Shown here: piece by piece, positions 55,156 through 63,057 of the stretch
How positions within the stretch are numbered: the stretch's first letter is position 1
Layout: each line of letters starts with the position of its first letter
The notes under the pieces: generated by a model
What the model was told of the DNA's origin: nothing
What the model saw: the letters and a program-made list of their open reading frames with translations, nothing else
Databases searched by the model: none
Made by a program: the position numbers and the translations under genes
Assembly (NCBI GenBank): GCA_963778375.1
Contig: CAVZTX010000027.1
Span: 1 to 64,000, forward strand
Reading direction: 5' to 3'
Source: CAVZTX01 sp963778375
Lineage (GTDB): Bacteria; Chloroflexota; Ktedonobacteria; Ktedonobacterales; Ktedonobacteraceae
Length of the DNA: 64,000 nt

Positions 55156-55726
55156 ATGTTGACGCTTTTCTACTCTCCTCATATGACCAGCATCGATAAC
55201 GAGGCCGGACGGGCTTCCGGGCACGCAGATGTGCCGCTTTCCGCACTTGGACGGCAACAGGCACAGGCGCTTGGGCGGCACTATGCGCCAGAAGCACTGG
55301 ATGCGATCTTCTGCTCCGACCTCCAGCGAGCATCTACCACCGCTCAGATTGCTTTCGCAGGACGTACCCTGTCTCTTCGTGCCAGATGCCCGGCTGCGTG
55401 AGTACGATTATGGTGACATGACGCAATATCCAACTGCCCAGGTAGAGAAAGAATTTCCTCGACGCATTACGGAACCCTTCCCTCATGGAGAGAGCCTGCT
55501 GATGGTTATCCAACGGGTTCGTACTTTTTTACGCGATGCCTTACATAAGTACGATGGGAAAACGATTGTGGTCATCGGGCACCGTGCAACCAGATATGGG
55601 CTTGAGTATTGGTGTGGTAATGCCTCGCTTGAAGAAATCATACGCACGCCGTGGGAGTGGCGGGAGATTCCTATCTGGCGCTATGAACTGGACAAGCATC
55701 AACTTGAGGAGCGCTCTAGAAAATAA
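55156..55726 (+). pseudogene. Histidine phosphatase-family protein, frameshifted
   Basis: Two frames form one protein of about 190 residues. The first (ATG at 55156) gives DNEAGRASGHADVPLSALG and DAIFCSDLQRASTTAQIAFAGR; the second gives DARLREYDYGDMTQYPTAQV, PFPHGESLLMVIQRV and VVIGHRATRYGLEYWCG. The join is at about 55360-55372. The usual RHG of the phosphoglycerate mutase family is replaced by PHM (YSPHMTS), while the second His (IGHRA) is kept. It is 12 bases behind the 7TM gene, so the two share an operon. Confidence 0.8.
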
Positions 55727-55735
55727 CCTTTTCCA

Positions 55736-55765
55736 TTGACAAGAGCCCACAGTCTCAGGTACAAT
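55736..55765 (+). promoter_or_regulatory. Strong sigma-70 promoter of the 55.8 kb leader-RNA locus
   Basis: A perfect TTGACA (55736-55741) and TACAAT (55760-55765) are spaced by 18 bases. A start near 55772 would make a short transcript of about 195-240 bases that ends at one of two terminators. Confidence 0.7.
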
Positions 55766-55832
55766 CAACATGTAATACATTTTTGACCTTTCCCGGAATA
55801 TCTTTTCCCGGGAACAACGAAAGGAGCATGTA

Positions 55833-55895
55833 ATGCGCAAGGTAACAGCATTCCCAATAGCATCATGTCTCCAGAAAGGTCGAACGTATCTTTAG
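55833..55895 (+). CDS. Possible 20-residue leader peptide
   Basis: ATG with AAAGGAG 6 bases upstream encodes MRKVTAFPIASCLQKGRTYL. It lies between a strong promoter and tandem terminators. There is no run of one amino acid as in classic attenuators. It is preceded by a minimal ATG-TAA whose stop overlaps this start, which may couple or repress its translation. Confidence 0.35.
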   Translation: MRKVTAFPIASCLQKGRTYL

Positions 55896-55939
55896 CGGTT
55901 TGAGAACAGCATAATCATCAAACAGAACCGCATACGACG

Positions 55940-55966
55940 GGTCGTCCTGGACTGGACGGCCTTTTT
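55940..55966 (+). terminator. First terminator of the leader locus
   Basis: GGTCGTCC (55940-55947) pairs with GGACGGCC (55954-55961), one T-G pair, six-base loop, followed by TTTTT. Confidence 0.75.
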
Positions 55967-55975
55967 CATTACCCC

Positions 55976-56014
55976 AAAGGGCCGCAGAGCGTGATGCTTG
56001 CGGCCCTTTTTCTA
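55976..56014 (+). terminator. Second terminator of the leader locus
   Basis: AAAGGGCCGCA (55976-55986) pairs with TGCGGCCCTTT (55999-56009) around a 12-base loop, followed by more T. This is a strong Rho-independent terminator 46 bases before the RIO kinase ATG. Confidence 0.85.
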
Positions 56015-56059
56015 TGATAATGTAAACGCTCATCAGCAGCGAGAAAGGAATGGTGCCAT

Positions 56060-56923
56060 ATGTCAGTTTATCGCACATCTTCGATCATGAAATTCCAAAT
56101 TGCAAGTAACGATAAGGAGCATACAGACAGCATGTCAAAGCGTAAGCTTTTTAGGGAACAAGACGAACTGGAAGAGCAGGAGATTCTGGCAGAACAGGAC
56201 CCTGTACAGGTAGCGCTGAATTCCTTCTTCACTGAGGGGCTGATTAGCGAGATTTTGTATACCGTCAAGAGTGGGAAAGAGGCAACGGTGTATTGCTGCA
56301 AGGCGAACCCTTCAACCGGTTCGGAACTGCTCGCCGCGAAAATCTATCGCTCGCGTAACAATCGCGGTTTCAAGAACGACGCCGTTTACCAGGAAGGACG
56401 CGTGATCCTCGATAAACATGTGCGCCGCGCCGTTCAGAACAAATCCAGTTTTGGGCGTCAAGTGCAGTTCGCTATGTGGGTGAACTACGAGTTCGAGGCG
56501 TTGAAGGCTCTTTATAAAGCAGGAGCAGACATTCCTCGCCCGCTTGCCAGAACCGAGAGTGCCATCCTCATGGAATACCTTGGCGATTCCCATCACGCTG
56601 CTCCAGCACTCCAGTCCGTGGAGCTAGCGAGGGACGAGGTGCTCCCCGTTTTCGAGCGGCTGATGGGCAACATCGAACTCTGGCTGGCTCACAACTATGT
56701 GCACGCTGATCTCTCGGCCTACAATGTCCTTTACTGGCAAGGACAGGTTCACATCATCGACTTCCCCCAGGCCGTCGACCCGCGTTTCAATCCCAACGCC
56801 TTCTCCCTACTCGTCCGCGATATACAGAACATCTGCAACTATATCACACGCTATGGTTTGGAGCGCGATGGGCTGCGCATAGCAGAGCGGCTCTGGCGCA
56901 AATTCAAGAACGCGGAACTGTGA
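56060..56923 (+). CDS. RIO1-family protein kinase
   Basis: A 287-residue atypical Ser/Thr kinase of the RIO1 type. SGKEATVYCCKA is the flexible loop that replaces the Gly-rich loop, AAKIYRSRNNRGFKND contains the ATP-binding Lys, VHADLSAYNVLYW the catalytic Asp, and IIDFPQAVD the metal-binding Asp. The N terminus before about residue 50 is charged and helical. The start is uncertain: ATG at 56060 (GAGAAAGGA upstream) and ATG at 56132 (AAGGAG upstream, long spacing) are both possible. Bacterial RIO kinases have unknown substrates; ribosome-related roles are known in archaea and eukaryotes. Confidence 0.92.
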   Translation: MSVYRTSSIMKFQIASNDKEHTDSMSKRKLFREQDELEEQEILAEQDPVQVALNSFFTEGLISEILYTVKSGKEATVYCCKANPSTGSELLAAKIYRSRNNRGFKNDAVYQEGRVILDKHVRRAVQNKSSFGRQVQFAMWVNYEFEALKALYKAGADIPRPLARTESAILMEYLGDSHHAAPALQSVELARDEVLPVFERLMGNIELWLAHNYVHADLSAYNVLYWQGQVHIIDFPQAVDPRFNPNAFSLLVRDIQNICNYITRYGLERDGLRIAERLWRKFKNAEL

Positions 56924-56968
56924 GGCAATATCGCGGCAAGACGTCTCAATAGCTAGCAGGCATTAAAG

Positions 56969-57010
56969 AGGGTGGTACCAGGAATGGTACTTGCGCTACC
57001 CTTGTTTTCT
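56969..57010 (+). terminator. Terminator hairpin after the RIO kinase gene
   Basis: AGGGTGG (56969-56975) pairs with CTACCCT (56996-57002), with an inner stem GTACC/GGTAC, followed by TGTTTTCT. The left arm resembles a T-box sequence but the context does not fit a T-box. Confidence 0.6.
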
Positions 57011-57147
57011 CTATGCAGATGCATATAAAATGAGACTGGCTAGAACATTGTAAAACAAAAACGTCGTGGGGCATTCTCATAATAGAGGTGCAGGCGGATT
57101 GTGGGTGATACGAGCGACGAACATGCTTTGAGAGAAAAGGGTGAAAA

Positions 57148-58327
57148 ATGGAGACAGCCGATGTAATCATTGTGGGAGCAGGAGCAAACGGAACCAGCAC
57201 TGCTTTTCACCTGGCTAAAGCGGGAGTGAAAAAGGTAATCGTTGTTGAACGGCGGTTCCTGGGAGCAGGGGCCACTGGCAAGAGCGGGGCAATGGTGCGA
57301 ACTCATTACACTAACGAACCAGAAACGCGTCTTGCCTCTGTAAGCCTCTCGTACTTTCAGAACTGGAAGGAGATTGTCGGCGGTGACTGTGGCTACCAGC
57401 CCGTTGGCCTGCTCGTCCTGGTTCGGCCTGAATACCATGCTCATTTAGAAGCTAATATCGCCATGCAGCAACGAGTCGGAGCAAATGTGCGCGTGATTAC
57501 CGCTGCGGAAGCACGCGAGCTTGATCCCTCTCTGCGGCTCGATGATGTGACACATCTAGCCTATGAGCCAGAATCAGGTTTTGCCGATCCTAACGCGACA
57601 ATCTTCTCCTTTGCTCGAGCTGCCATCGACCATGGTGTTGAGTTTAAGCTCGATACCGAGGTAACGCGGGTGCTGACCGAAGGTGACCGTGTAATGGGAG
57701 TCGAGACGAATAAGGGAACCTTCCATGCACCCACCGTCATCATCGCGGCGGGCGCGTGGGCGAAATTCGCTCTTTGAGCCCCTCGGCATCAATCTCGGCC
57801 TTACACCATTGCTAGCGCGTGTGACGATTTTTCGCTGGGCATTTGAGCGCTCAACAAAGCACCCGACGTATATTGATTGGATCAATCATTTCTGGGCCCG
57901 TCCCTATGACGGCAATTGTACTCTGGTTGGTGTCGGACAAGATCCTCCTGACGATCCGAACAGTTATCTGGAGGCGGTTTCTCAAGACTACATACAGACG
58001 TGCCGGGAACGATTGATTTCGCGTTTTCCAGTCATGCGCCAGAGCGTTATGCGTGGGAACTGGGCAGGCATGTTCATGGAGAGTCCTGATTCTCGCCCGA
58101 TTATTGGCTCCCTGCCTCCCTACCAGGGGCTTTTCTGCGTGGCTGGCGATAGCGGAACCTCATTCAAGACAAGCCCCGCGATTGGAAAATGCATGGCTGA
58201 GTTAGTGACGTCGGGTAAGGCAACGAGCGTTGATCTGACACCATTTCGGGCCACACGCTTTGCCGAGGGACTTCCTTGGCGCGATAAATACACCTATGGA
58301 TTCGAGCAGGCGAGCATGTCACGGTAG
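57148..58327 (+). pseudogene. FAD-dependent oxidoreductase (DAO/sarcosine oxidase-beta-like), frameshifted
   Basis: Two frames form one protein of about 393 residues. The first (ATG at 57148) has the FAD motif VIIVGAGANGTSTAFHLAKAG, FLGAGATGKSGAMVRTHYTN and the DAO mid region ending AAGAWA. The shift is at the AAA of 57763-57765; with two A the frame reads GCG AAT TCG CTC and continues NSLFEPLGINLGLTP to SRPIIGSLPPYQGLF and GDSGTSFKTSPAIG. This is the glycine/sarcosine oxidase subfamily. Reading the TGA as Sec does not give a sensible sequence. The neighbouring molybdopterin oxidoreductase is also shifted. Confidence 0.85.
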
Positions 58328-58379
58328 CTGCCCCTTCTGATTGATAAAAAGCGAACAACACCCAAAGGGATGGTCTCTT

Positions 58380-59442
58380 ATGTCCCCACGCCTTACCGAT
58401 TGGAGCATCGCACTCGCCGTAGTCCTCGCTTCCGCGACCGGCATAATCAGCCTCGTAAGTGGTCACCCACAGGACTGGCTTATCTTCGTACTGCACTGCA
58501 TAGGAGGCTTGTGGCTTCTGCTACTCTTATGGGGAAAACTGCGGCGCGTCTGGCCTCGATTGATTCATCCCCGGCGCTGGGATCGACGCACCGTGTTTGG
58601 CCTACTGGCGCTGCTGGTTGTCGCGCTGGCACTTGGATCTGGCATCTGGTGGGTCACAGGCGGCGATTTATACTTCGCCGGGTTCAATCTGTTGAACTGG
58701 CATATCACGCTGGGCTTCGTCCTTGCAGCAGCCATTCATAACTCACATGTTCGCACGCGCTAAACGGCTGCGCAAACGCGACATTGTTGGAAGACGACGA
58801 GCATTGCACTTCGGCGCTTTACTCCTCGGCAGCGCAGCACTCTGGCCAGCCCAGCAACTTACCGAACACGTCCTGAATCTATCAGGCACCCAGGAACGTT
58901 TCACCGGCTCGCGTGAGAGCAACAGCTATGCTGGCAACATCTTTCCTACTTCAAGCTGGGTCGCCGATGCGCCGCGTCCAATTGATGTGCAGACATGGCG
59001 ACTCCCGCTCGGCGGAGCTGTCTCCATGCCCCGCGACTTTTCCTACGATGACCTTGTTGCAGCAGGCGATGAATTGGAAGCAACGCTAGATTGTACCGGT
59101 GGCTTTTACAGTACACAGCGTTGGCGAGGCATCAACATCGGCCACCTGCTCGACTCAGTCACCCTTGATGCGAATGCACGCTACGTAAGTTTCATCTCTG
59201 TGACGAGCTACCGCTGGAGTCTGCCGTTGGAGGAAGCACGCAATGCCCTGTTGGCAACCCATATCGACAAGGAGCCGCTCTCGCATGAGCATGGCTTTCC
59301 CCTGCGCTTAGTCGCTCCAGGTCATCGTGGCTTTGAATGGGTCAAGTGGATCACCCGCGTCCAGGTGCTGACCGAGTCTGATCTCGGCCAGGTTGTCAGC
59401 ATTTTTACCAGCAGTTTCACTGATGCAGGACACGGGGACTAA
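58380..59442 (+). pseudogene. Molybdopterin-dependent oxidoreductase (sulfite oxidase-like) with membrane anchor, frameshifted
   Basis: The first frame (ATG at 58380, AAAGGGATGG upstream) has four membrane helices (for example WSIALAVVLASATGIISLV and GLLALLVVALALGSGIWWV). After AAAIH it shifts near 58742. The second frame continues HMFARAKRLRKRDIVGRRRA, a hydrophobic segment, then the molybdopterin domain with the Mo-ligand Cys in ATLDCTGGFYSTQRWRG and GHRGFEWVKWITRVQV. The total is about 353 residues. Members are YedY/sulfite oxidase relatives. The electron partner is unknown. Confidence 0.82.
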
Positions 59443-59538
59443 GAGGCACCCTGTGAACTTGTGCCAGCCAGCAGCGTATATCCTGTTGAGTACAGAGAAT
59501 GCGACTTCGTAAGCAGACCAGACGAAGGAGGCAGGCAC

Positions 59539-60798
59539 GTGAAATCCACCTCAACCCTATTCCAGTCGAATTCTCTCCGCATCCCTGATGAACTGGAACG
59601 CCTGGAACTGCTCGTACCAGAGGTTGCCCACACCACTTCACGTGATCTGCAAGCGTATGCCCTGGCATATATAGACCACTATCAAGGTGATGTGCTGCAA
59701 CTGGAACACGAGCGAGAGTTTTTATATGCCGCACTCACTGAGGCCTGGCAACAGGCAAAATATGCCATTGTTATACGCCTGGTTGCTGGCCTGGCACACA
59801 TCGTTAGCCGCCTCAACAATCTCACAGAGGCAGAACATATACTCTACCTGGGGATCGAAGCCAGCCGTCATACGCAAGATAAGCAACACCTGGCATATTT
59901 CTTGAATCGCCTCGGCAGCCTGCTTTTTTCCTGCGGCAAATACCAGCAAGGCTATCGCATCTGGCGAGCAAGCTTCCAGCTCGCCGAATCTTCTGATTTC
60001 TCTCTATTCCTATGGGAGCCAATCTCCAGCTTCGCGCATATCGCTGACATGCTTGGAAGTAGTACTGCGGCTCAGCGTTTCGTAGATATCTGCCGAACCG
60101 ACGATCCCGACACCTTCGCCGTCGTCATCTTCATTCGTGGCTTCTACTCACGCCTCATGAATGACCCGGACAACGCCTACAAAGATCTCAGTTGCTCCCT
60201 GCGCCTCCTCTCTCATCAAACATCCACTACTCCACAATCCCCTCGACAGCTTTTAACGCTCGTCGTGCAGGCCGAACTGGCTCGTGTGCAAGAAAACTAC
60301 GCACGTGCGCAAGAGTACACCGAGACAGCCCTTTCACTTGCGCAACTATTCAGCGATCGCTACACCGTCGCCACCCTGCTCATCGACCAGGGCCTCTACA
60401 CCTACCGCATGGGCCAGTTCGCCGACACCCATACAACCTTCCTGCGCCTACGCGATCTAGCCCTCCAGATGGAGGCCCCCCATCCCTATAAACTTAGCTG
60501 CCTCCTTGAGCAATGGCTAGCATCGGTCTCATTAGAAAGCCGCAACAATCTACGGGAGTGCGAGAACCCGCCATTTCTTTCTACTGCATCAACAGAACAT
60601 TATGAGCCATTAAGCAAACGGGAAGTAGAAGTACTGCAGCTTGTCGCTGAGGGCCTGTCTAATCGAGAGATTGCTGAGCGGTTGGTGATTACTGTGGGGA
60701 CGGTGAAGAAGCATTTAGAGCATATTTATGGGAAGGTGGATGCGCATAGCAGGACGGGAGCAGTGGCGAGGGGGAGGATACTTAAGGTGTTTGCTTAA
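59539..60798 (+). CDS. LuxR-family transcriptional regulator with TPR-like domain
   Basis: A 419-residue regulator without an ATPase. Residues about 30-330 are TPR-like helices (YFLNRLGSLLFSCGKYQQGYRIW, LARVQENYARAQEYTETALSLA). The LuxR HTH is at about 350-415 (LSKREVEVLQLVAEGLSNREIAERL, VGTVKKHLEHIYGKV). The GTG at 59539 is preceded by GGAGGCAGGCAC; the longer GTG at 59461 lacks a ribosome site. Its codon use at the very end (60700-60798) shifts to G-rich. It is convergent with the small minus-strand gene behind a strong hairpin. Targets are unknown. Confidence 0.88.
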   Translation: MKSTSTLFQSNSLRIPDELERLELLVPEVAHTTSRDLQAYALAYIDHYQGDVLQLEHEREFLYAALTEAWQQAKYAIVIRLVAGLAHIVSRLNNLTEAEHILYLGIEASRHTQDKQHLAYFLNRLGSLLFSCGKYQQGYRIWRASFQLAESSDFSLFLWEPISSFAHIADMLGSSTAAQRFVDICRTDDPDTFAVVIFIRGFYSRLMNDPDNAYKDLSCSLRLLSHQTSTTPQSPRQLLTLVVQAELARVQENYARAQEYTETALSLAQLFSDRYTVATLLIDQGLYTYRMGQFADTHTTFLRLRDLALQMEAPHPYKLSCLLEQWLASVSLESRNNLRECENPPFLSTASTEHYEPLSKREVEVLQLVAEGLSNREIAERLVITVGTVKKHLEHIYGKVDAHSRTGAVARGRILKVFA

Positions 60799-60858
60799 AG
60801 GTTTGTGATCCACCATCTTCCGTTATTCAAAGACTTTGCGTGAAAACACTATGAATGC

Positions 60859-60898
60859 AATATAGCAGGGCAACCACAAAGGATTGCCCTGCTATATT
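60859..60898. terminator. 15-bp perfect bidirectional terminator hairpin
   Basis: AATATAGCAGGGCAA (60859-60873) pairs perfectly with TTGCCCTGCTATATT (60884-60898). With its A- and T-rich outer ends it can terminate both the LuxR transcript and the converging small gene. Confidence 0.8.
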
Positions 60899-60956
60899 AT
60901 CAATGCATCGCCTTCCCAGGTCTATGTACCATGATAGTGTATAAAACTATTAATAT

Positions 60957-61172
60957 TTATGAGGAGTGGAGTGATGCACTCCTCTGTTGTTCAACACGTT
61001 GCAATTGCGAACCCAGTTCGATCAGCAAAGTACCGAGTCTACCTACAATATGACGCACGAGTGTTTGCCGTTGCCCTACATGAAGCCGCATTCGACTCTG
61101 CTGCATATCGTATTGGATTTGAGTACGACGTTCAGCGATCGACTTTTCATAGAGGTATGGATGAGATATCAT
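60957..61172 (-). CDS. Small conserved hypothetical protein
   Basis: A 71-residue basic protein (HPYLYEKSIAERRTQIQYDM, LGTLLIELGSQLQRVEQQR). This composition, a short Pro-Tyr start, an Arg/Gln-rich middle and a GxLLxxLGxxLQ helix, is one I associate with small Ktedonobacteria proteins of unknown role. AGGAG 8 bases before the ATG (61172) supports the call. A longer plus-strand ORF over the same bases is a shadow. Confidence 0.6.
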   Translation of the reverse strand: MISHPYLYEKSIAERRTQIQYDMQQSRMRLHVGQRQTLVRHIVGRLGTLLIELGSQLQRVEQQRSASLHSS

Positions 61173-61289
61173 TACGCTTTCTCCTCTCTGGTACTGGTTT
61201 GCCTTTCTCTTCTTTCTTAAAGTATACTCTCATAAGAGGATAGAAACGGTCCTGATTAGAGGCAATTTTCGGCAAAAAGGAAAAATACC

Positions 61290-62282
61290 ATGTACCATCC
61301 CACGACACGTGTCCTTACCGTACTCGAATTGCTACAGGCGCACAGGCAGATGAGCGGGCCTAAGCTTGCCGAACGGCTGGAGGTAGATGTGCGAAGCGTG
61401 CGCCGCTATATCATGATGCTGCAAGATTTAGGCATTCCTATCGAGGCGGAACGCGGACGCTACGGAACCTATCGCCTACTGCGGGGCTTCAAATTGCCTC
61501 CATTGATGTTTACCGAGGATGAGGCGTTGGCGCTTACACTGGGACTGCTGGCAGCGAAGCGATTGGGTATAGCAACTACCGCTCCGGCTGTGGAAGGCGC
61601 ACTTGCGAAGATCGATCGTGTACTGCCCGAAGCTCTTCGTGAACGAGTACAGGCCGTACAAGAGATGCTTGAACTCACCAGCCTTTCATCTGAGAGGTCT
61701 TCTTCATCGCCTGAGAGCTCAGTGGTACTCACCTTGAGTACAGCTACCCAGCAGGAAAAGCGCGTCTGGATGCACTACCAGTCCGGTAATACTGAGGAGA
61801 CACAAAGAGCTGTTGATCCCTACGGCGTGATCTTCCATGCCGGGATCTGGTATACGATGGGTTACTGCCACCTTCGACAAGATCTGCGTATGTTTCGCCT
61901 GGATCGTGTGCGCCAGGTAGAGCTTCTCGAAGAAACGTTTACACGTCCACCAAACTTCAACAGTCTGAATTATCTCAGGCGCTCCATTGCAAGCATGCCA
62001 GGGACCTGGAAGGTAGAGGTTTTACTGGAGATGACATGGGAAGAGGCCGAGCGTCAAGTATCGCCCAACATAGGAATGCTGGAACAGACACAGGATGGCG
62101 TTCTGCTAAGCACTTATACGCAAGGACTCAGTTGGATGGCGAATTTCCTGGTTAGCCTGCGATGCCCTATTTTTGTGCGCGAGCCTCCCGAACTCCACGA
62201 GGCATTACGTACACTCGCAGCAGAGATTACACAGTTGGCGAAACGCAGTGAAGAGAGGTATGCGAAAAGAGGTAACTCATGA
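61290..62282 (+). CDS. YafY/PafB-type HTH and WYL-domain regulator
   Basis: A 330-residue transcription factor. An HTH_11 domain at about 5-60 (LELLQAHRQMSGPKLAERLEVDVRSVRRYIMMLQDLGIPIEAERG) is followed by RLLRGFKLPPLMFTEDEALAL, the WYL domain (about 150-225; AVDPYGVIFHAGIWYTMGYCH, MFRLDRVRQVELL) and a WCX-type C-terminal part. Such proteins sense nucleic acids or nucleotides in DNA-damage and defence contexts. Its stop overlaps the start of the phosphoesterase gene (ATGA), so the regulator and enzyme are coupled. Confidence 0.92.
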   Translation: MYHPTTRVLTVLELLQAHRQMSGPKLAERLEVDVRSVRRYIMMLQDLGIPIEAERGRYGTYRLLRGFKLPPLMFTEDEALALTLGLLAAKRLGIATTAPAVEGALAKIDRVLPEALRERVQAVQEMLELTSLSSERSSSSPESSVVLTLSTATQQEKRVWMHYQSGNTEETQRAVDPYGVIFHAGIWYTMGYCHLRQDLRMFRLDRVRQVELLEETFTRPPNFNSLNYLRRSIASMPGTWKVEVLLEMTWEEAERQVSPNIGMLEQTQDGVLLSTYTQGLSWMANFLVSLRCPIFVREPPELHEALRTLAAEITQLAKRSEERYAKRGNS

Positions 62283-63034
62283 GCCAAGCAAGCACCTTTC
62301 AACCCCCTCTCGCCATCATCGCCGACGTCCACGGCAATCGCTGGGCACTAGAAGCCGTCTTGCAAGATATTGATCGCAGGAGCATCTCACAGATCATCAA
62401 TCTTGGAGATCACCTCACCGGCCCACTCGATCCGGCGGGAACGGCTGATCTGTTGATCGAGCGCGGCATGCTAAGCATTTGTGGCAACGATGATCGCGTG
62501 CTGTTCGCGCCTACAGAGGAGCTTTCAGCTTCACAGAGGTACACACGAGAACAACTCACAGAGGCTCACCTGAATTGGCTGCGGGCTTTACCGGAAACTG
62601 CTATAATCGCTGATGAATTGTTTATCTGCCACGGGGATTTGTTCGACTCGCCGTATTTGCTCGAACAGGTGGAAGCTTCCGGCGTCTTTCTGAGGAGCAC
62701 TCGTGAGATTGAAGCCAGTGTAGCCGATATTGCTCAATCAGTCATTCTCAGCGGGCATAGCCACGTGCCTCGGACGGTCTGGCTTCCGAATGGCAAGTTG
62801 ATTATGAATCCAGGCAGCGTTGGACTGCCAGCTTACACGATGGAGACGCCGGTGCCCTATGCAATGGAGTCGGGCAGTCCTCACGCTCGTTATGCCCTTC
62901 TGAGCAGGAAGCGGAAGGGATGGCAGGTGGAGCATATACAGGTTCCTTATGATTGGGAGTATGCTGCCAGAGTAGCACGCAGCAATCAGCGTGCTGATTG
63001 GGCTGAGTGGCTTACCACTGGCAGAGCTCGCTAA
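62279..63034 (+). CDS. Calcineurin-like metallophosphoesterase (YfcE-type)
   Basis: A 251-residue phosphodiesterase. The metal-site motifs are in order: IIADVHGNRWALEA (DxH), IINLGDHLTGPLDP (GDxx), ICGNDDRV (GND, His replaced), ICHGDLFD, and LSGHSHVPRTVWLPNGKLIMNPGSVG (GHxH and NPGS). The GNHD/E motif reads GNDD, which is common in the YfcE-like group. It overlaps the WYL regulator gene by four bases and is probably under its control. The substrate is unknown. Confidence 0.92.
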   Translation: MSQASTFQPPLAIIADVHGNRWALEAVLQDIDRRSISQIINLGDHLTGPLDPAGTADLLIERGMLSICGNDDRVLFAPTEELSASQRYTREQLTEAHLNWLRALPETAIIADELFICHGDLFDSPYLLEQVEASGVFLRSTREIEASVADIAQSVILSGHSHVPRTVWLPNGKLIMNPGSVGLPAYTMETPVPYAMESGSPHARYALLSRKRKGWQVEHIQVPYDWEYAARVARSNQRADWAEWLTTGRAR

Positions 63035-63057
63035 CCAGCATAAGTTTTAAGCGGCAG

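Larger units (their letters stand above)
55772..56011 (+). ncRNA. Candidate leader or small RNA with a 20-codon ORF and two terminators
   Basis: The predicted transcript holds, in order: a 6-bp hairpin TCCCGG/CCGGGA (55791-55813), AAAGGAG (55820-55826), a start-stop ATGTAATG (55828-55835), and an ORF of 20 codons (55833-55895, MRKVTAFPIASCLQKGRTYL). The first terminator is at 55940-55966 and the second at 55976-56014. This looks like a small regulatory RNA or an attenuator for the RIO kinase gene at 56060. No aminoacyl-type or known riboswitch structure was recognised. Confidence 0.45.

Noticed and set aside
56969..57002. AGGGTGGTACC resembles the T-box riboswitch core sequence.
   Set aside because: No stem I with specifier loop fits upstream, which is RIO kinase coding sequence, and the next gene is a flavin oxidoreductase, not an amino-acid-related gene. 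The bases pair as a simple terminator hairpin.
57148..58327. In-frame TGA in the FAD oxidoreductase as a selenocysteine codon, given tRNA-Sec nearby.
   Set aside because: Reading through TGA gives residues unrelated to the family, while removing one A at 57763-57765 restores the expected sequence.
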